Assembly: GCA_037013685.1 (NCBI GenBank)
Contig: CM072905.1
Coordinates: 9,948,991-10,012,990 of the forward strand
Reading direction: 5' to 3'
From: Acridotheres tristis
Taxonomy: Eukaryota > Chordata > Aves > Passeriformes > Sturnidae
Length of the DNA: 64,000 nucleotides
Shown: in pieces, positions 58,656 to 64,000 of the stretch
Layout: the number at the start of each line of letters is the position of its first letter
Numbering within the stretch: the first letter of the stretch is position 1
Position numbers and translations under genes: made by a program
Notes under the pieces: model-generated
Seen by the model: the letters and a program-made list of their open reading frames with translations, nothing else
Told to the model about the DNA's origin: nothing
Database searches by the model: none

Positions 58656-61600
58656 GTGAGTATAAAGCCAACGGCACAACTAGTGGAACAACTTTGAAAT
58701 GAATTAGCCAACACTCAGTGTTAGTTACATGCCATTTGATTAGTCCAGTTATTTTTAGGTAGTTTAAATCTCTCAGTTTGAGTCACTGTAAAAGACATTT
58801 TTTCCAGAATTTTAAAAAAGGTTAAATTGGGATCTTCTTGGTTTACACTGGAGCTAATGCCTTCCAGAATTGATTGAATTGACTATTGTAGCTGATGATG
58901 CTAAATACACTTATACAATTATAATTAATGTCTAGACTGATTCACTGTTGTTTTCCTATCTCTTTATTCAGCTTATTACTTTTTGTTAGAATTTATTGTT
59001 TCTGTGTTACTTGTGAAACCCATAACTGATAAAATTTTCAGCACTAAAACAGACAAAGGTTGAGGACTGTCATTTTAGCTACAGGGAGCTGTTAGGCGAG
59101 TTATGCAGAAATTAGGTCTCAGTGAGTTTTCTAGCCAGTTTAGCCCTAGGATATCCCTGTCCAAAGTCTGAGAGCAAGTGTGACACAGAGCTGTTCCTGA
59201 CTCTAGTGAATATCAGGGTACATCAGCACCAAAAAAGATCAGCTTTGTATCCTCAGATCCACCAATCTAGCTGGAGAGTGCTGCTCTGCAGCTGGTCCCT
59301 GTGGCAGATGCAGCAAGCATGCAGAAGATATCCCACATTTTTCTTCTCTAAGGTCTCAGAAGTTTTGTCAGTGTCAAGTCTCAGAAACTGCACCTGCAGC
59401 CTCCCTGCTGCCCAGGCTCTCTGGAGTGTCCCTGTCACAGGCTGCTCCTGCTTGGCTCTGCATGTCACTACCTCTGTCCTGGAGCTCAGTGCCTTCTGCT
59501 TCCCTAGGACATACTGCTGGGCTCTGTTCCTGGGAGCTTCTTTATGCTGGGGATGTTCAAACAAGCTTTTATCAAGTTAGAAACATGTTTCTGATGAATT
59601 ATTGGTGGTAATTACAATATAGAGAAATTTTATAGAGTACTTTAGATGATTCTTAAAATCTTGAGTGACCTGTCCAGCAAGTCTTCCTCCTTCCTTCTCT
59701 CTCCTCTCTGAAATAGAGTGTTCTTATTGGTTGTAGAGCTCACATTTAGATATTCACTTTTTGTGTCTCATCATATCATCAAACTCTTGTAAAGATTTTC
59801 TACAGAACCCCTTCTGGGGCTCTTTCATTTCTCTGACCTTGTTAGTCCATTAAATAAAGGAGTTAGTCTCAGCTAGCAAGTCGCCACCATCAGCCATCTA
59901 TAGGAATTTGCCTTTTCTGTGTTTATCTGTGCAGATTTCTGTCTTGGATTCACTGGAAGTCACAGTGGTTCCTGTCTAGCACAGAAGAGCTTTCGTTGTC
60001 AGTCTGTGACATCTGAAGTTTCATGTTTGTGCAAGTGATTGTCAACACTGTCCAAGACAGGTGCTGCTCTTTGTGGAGTTGCAGTTGTTGGTAGGAATTG
60101 GATCCTGGGCTGGTAAATGGTGTTACTAGGTCTGAGAGCTTTGGGTTGTTTTGGGTTGGATGCGATAGCTGTACCAGAATTGATGGTGATGTGTCTGTGC
60201 TAAAGCTTTCTTGGGAGGCTGCAAACTGTAATGGCCATTTGTGTTTGAAAGAGATGGATGCTGTTAGCTTGGTTGCTTTCTCTGTGGTGAGGCTGGCTGA
60301 GCTTGGATGCAGCAAATTGTCCTCGCGTCCTTTCTGTGTACACAGCAGATGCTGTTCCTCCAAAGCAGTGTTGACATCTTCTGATTGCACATTTCTGTCA
60401 AGTCTTTGTCTCACAGCTGATGTATCTCCATCTCCTGCCTTCTTCCCTGAGATGCTGGAATGACTTTTTCCTCCGTAGGCTAGAAACCTTTTTTGGACTT
60501 TGGATTTGAACTGGATATTTCAGACCTCCTCACTCAGCCGTGTTCCTGACACAGAGTGTGTTTCTGTTCACCAAGCCACTTCTCAGCCTGGTGGATCCCA
60601 ACAGCCTGGGTGTCCTCCCAAAATGACCACAGGCTCCACACTGCTGGGGATTGTCCTGGACAGGCCCTGCTGGTCCAGATGGGTGGATCTGAAGATACAG
60701 AGAAGTTAATTTCTCACATGAAATTTGGGGTTCTATGGTTTGGATCCACCGATCCAGGGGTGTCCTGTTGCTTCTGCCTGAGATGGTGTGTTGAGCAGCA
60801 GAAAATGAGGCAGGGGTTTGGAAGGAAGGTCCATTCTGGTTCTGTGACTGCATGTGGTGGAGGAGATATGTCTTGTTTGGTTCAGCTGGAACTTCTGCCA
60901 CCAAATCTGCTGAGAAGTGCAAAGAGATTTTCATCTAGGTATGATGTGTTTCCTGCCGGTCTGTAGGGCATCCACCACAGTTGTAAACATAATTTTACAT
61001 GTGACCTGTACAGGGCAAGACAGAATAGAACCTGAATTACAAACAGCAGTTGGGAATATAATTTATACTTGAAAGGATGCAGTCTAGAGAAGAGATAAGA
61101 GTTTTACTGATGGCTGATGCCTGGTCAGGGTCAGTGAGGCTGTGTGATTTCCATACTGTGCAGGCTGGGGAGCAGTTGAGGCTGTGGAGACCTGCCAGGT
61201 TAGCCCACGGCTCTTGTGAGTTCAGGCTGACTTTGTCACTTAGACCAGATTAACAGCTGCTAACTTTGTTTTCCCTGCAGCAGACGTTGCAGAGGCTGGA
61301 GGACACAAGCCATGGTTAGGGTGAGCTCTTCAAATTCCAACCCATTATACCAACTGGAAAGCATCCCGCCTTTTACCTCATCTGTCTTGTGTCCAAGTAG
61401 GATTTAGGTCACAAACAAAATTAGATTACTCTGTTATCTATGTGGAAGCTTTACAGAGCTGTTTGCAGCTGGTTGCCTTTGTTAAAAGGAGATTCAGATG
61501 ACACTAACAGGAGTGATGTGGTGAGGTGTGACTGTGGCTGTGCATGGCAGGATTTCTGGCTGGGCTGTGCTGCCCATTGCTCTTGAAACCAAGGTGGAAA

Positions 61601-64000
61601 CCATTTGGCTGTAGGTGAGATTTTTTGGTTTTCTGGAAAGCTTTGTATTCTTGTGCAGTGATGTTTGGATATTGGCTTAGAGGATTTAGATCAACCTGCT
61701 AGGAAAGGGCAAGCACAGAGAATGTTGTTTGGCATTTGATTGACAGCATGCTGCTTCTTGAGTGTTCTGTCTGCTGGCTGGGAAGTCTCTTGACTGTCAG
61801 AGTTGCCACCTCTTGAGAACCTGATTACCAGAGCATTGCAGTTTTCCCTGAGAAGGTGACAAAATGAACTAATTTGTCTTTATATACAAACTTGATGTTT
61901 GACATGTCTGGCATCCAGTTGAACTCCACAGTCTCCCTATAGCCTGTGAGTGTCTTCATGGATTTATTGGGACTTAAGCTTTCCAGAGCTGCCCTGCATG
62001 GAGCTTCTCCTTGTGACACCTGGGAGAGCCACACACTTTTCAGAGAGCTACCCCAAGAGTGTGCTGGATGTTCTACTGAACTTTCAGGGCTGGATTCTTC
62101 AAAAGCCAATGGAGGTCCAGTTGCATATCAGACTCTGCTGCTTCCTTTTTTTCTGTATAGTTCAGGGACTGTTATTCCTGGAAAGGTTTTTTTTTTCTGG
62201 CTGTTCCAAAGCCTCTCTGTGGTGCCTGTTGCTCTTTTAATCTCCTCTTAGGCTTTCCCATACCCTTCTAGCATGTGAAGTCAGGCTCTGTAGCTGGTGG
62301 AGCTCTTTAGGAAGTAACCTGAGAGAGTTCCTACCATTTTTGAGAAAACAAAACAAAACAAAAAACAAACCCAAAACCTAAACCCCAAAGGGAAATACCC
62401 TTAACTGGCATGTTCCCTATTATTGGTGTGAATTTTCCTGTAAATATTTCTCTGTCTCTTCCTCATTTCTGTAATTATCACTTCACATCTTTATTATTAC
62501 TGATTTCTGTTATCTTTCTGCTATGTGATGCCTTCCTGTGGCAGGGAGTGCTGCCTGGAAGCCTTGGAGGCAGAATTCAGAGTCAAAGGTACCAAGAACT
62601 TGGTTTTTCTTCTGTGACTGAAGCTGTCCCATTTCCTGAAAGTTGCAGAATCTGGATGTAATCACTTGTATTTTCAAGTCAGCACAAGTAAAATGCAACC
62701 TTCAAGGCCTCAGCAGAGACATCTCAGTGTTTAAGGGTGCCTGTGGTAACCAGGCTTTCAACATCAGTGCTGAAACAATGTTTCTTCTGTAATATTTTCA
62801 GGAGCATTATTTTAAAACGGATGAATTTTGCCTTGTATTTAACGTTCCTCTTCCTTCCAAGAGTTTACAAGTTCATTTGGGCAGTGATCTCTGCATGACA
62901 GAGATTGTGGTCTGTACCAGACTCGAGTATCTCTGGCTTCAAGTAGGTCACTGCTTCAGAGAACATGTTGCCAGAGTCAGTGTGAGATTTTCACTGAATG
63001 TGCTGCTTTCAGGTCTGTTTTTTTGGTGTGTTGTTTGGTTTTTTTGTTTTTTTTTTTTTAACTTTTAAAGTTTTGGTATTCCTTAAGTGCAATCCTCTCT
63101 GCAAAGGAGCTTTTAGCTGTCTGCAGCTCCCAAGTTAAACTTGTCTAGCAGCTTCCACATCCCTTGGAGCTTCACTGCCCTGGTAGGACTGTTCTGTTCT
63201 CTCTGTAAGGGTTTGATATCCCAGCACTCAGCTTCTGACTTTAGGCCTTCTATGTCTGGAACCAAAGTTTGGACCTTGTGTATCTCCATTCAGCTAATTC
63301 ATGTGAATTTTTCAAGGGTGCAGAGCACCTTGTGGCCTTCCTGCCACACTGAATGGACCTGGGCTTCTCAGAACTTCTGGACACTAGTGAGCCACCCTTG
63401 GGTGTCTAAATCAAATCCAGCCTGATGTTATGGAATGACCTGACTCCCATGGGTTCCAAATGCTTCACGAGTGCTGAGTGATTGAGGTGTGCAATTATGA
63501 ATTGCTGCACAAATCTCTGCATTCCCCATCCTGTGGATGGGAAACTGGGACATGCTATCTTTTGGAAGAGGCAGAGATTAAGCCAGAAGCTTGTGATGGA
63601 GAGTTCCACAGGGATCTCTGATCTGTGATCCACAGGTAACTGTGTGTTACCTGTCCCATCTGGGCATGGTTGGGAGCAGCTGTCCTGGTTCTTGTGCACA
63701 CAGCCATGGTCAGAGCTGCTCATCTAGGGCTAGAATTTGGACCTTGCAGCCTTGACCCTCTTGGTGTGATGCATAACACAGGGCTTGGGGTAGGCCTGTC
63801 CCCTCCATGGTGGGAAGAGCAATGATGAGTAAGAGGATGGTGATGGTGGCAAAGCACCTTCCAAAGCACTGAGACCTGACCTGTCCTGCCTAGACAGGGA
63901 CAGCAGCTGGGTACTGGGGTGGCAGAGGAGCCATGGTGGCCGAGACATTGGGTTATCCATGGTGGGAGAGTCTGGAAGCTTCTGTGCCTGTCCCTGTAGG
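58656..64000. other. MAP2K4 intron 2 (partial)
   Basis: No further MAP2K4 exon is found up to the window end. The sequence is unique and noncoding except for an A-rich tract at 62345-62392 and a T-rich run near 63018-63060. Confidence 0.55.

Overview
This is a 64 kb piece of a vertebrate nuclear genome, almost certainly a bird and probably a songbird. The grounds are split genes with GT-AG introns, CpG-island promoters, many CR1 LINE 3' ends, short introns, and a tRNA-headed SINE with a CR1-type tail like the TguSINE1 family described from zebra finch. There are no prokaryotic features, and I found no tRNA or rRNA gene.

Five protein genes can be built exon by exon, with reading frames that close across every junction. 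Left to right: (1) the 5' coding part of a sarcomeric myosin heavy chain on the minus strand, most like embryonic MYH3, running off the left edge; (2) SCO1 on minus, complete, 268 codons in 6 exons; (3) ADPRM on plus, complete, 318 codons in 3 exons; (4) TMEM220 on minus, complete, 159 codons in 6 exons; (5) the first two coding exons of MAP2K4 on plus, separated by a 26 kb intron, running off the right edge. The order MYH3-SCO1-ADPRM-TMEM220 matches human 17p. MAP2K4 then follows about 6.5 kb after TMEM220, where human has PIRT, SHISA6, DNAH9 and ZNF18 in between.

SCO1 and ADPRM are divergent with 45 bp between their start codons, inside one CpG island. ADPRM and TMEM220 converge and may share a terminator region, with opposite AATAAA signals 42 bp apart. 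TMEM220 and MAP2K4 are divergent, each with its own CpG island.

Repeats fill much of the rest. There is a solo LTR with a perfect 6-bp target duplication inside the myosin gene, a probable second LTR in ADPRM intron 1, and a 30-copy G-rich minisatellite (about 43 bp per unit) in the last SCO1 intron. There is also a SINE with a perfect 8-bp duplication, several CR1 fragments, and A-rich and microsatellite tracts. MAP2K4 intron 1 is mostly unique sequence plus four CR1 3' ends. I see no previously undescribed gene system. The most unusual items are the SCO1/ADPRM start-codon spacing, the minisatellite next to the SCO1 terminal exon, and the shortened TMEM220-MAP2K4 interval.
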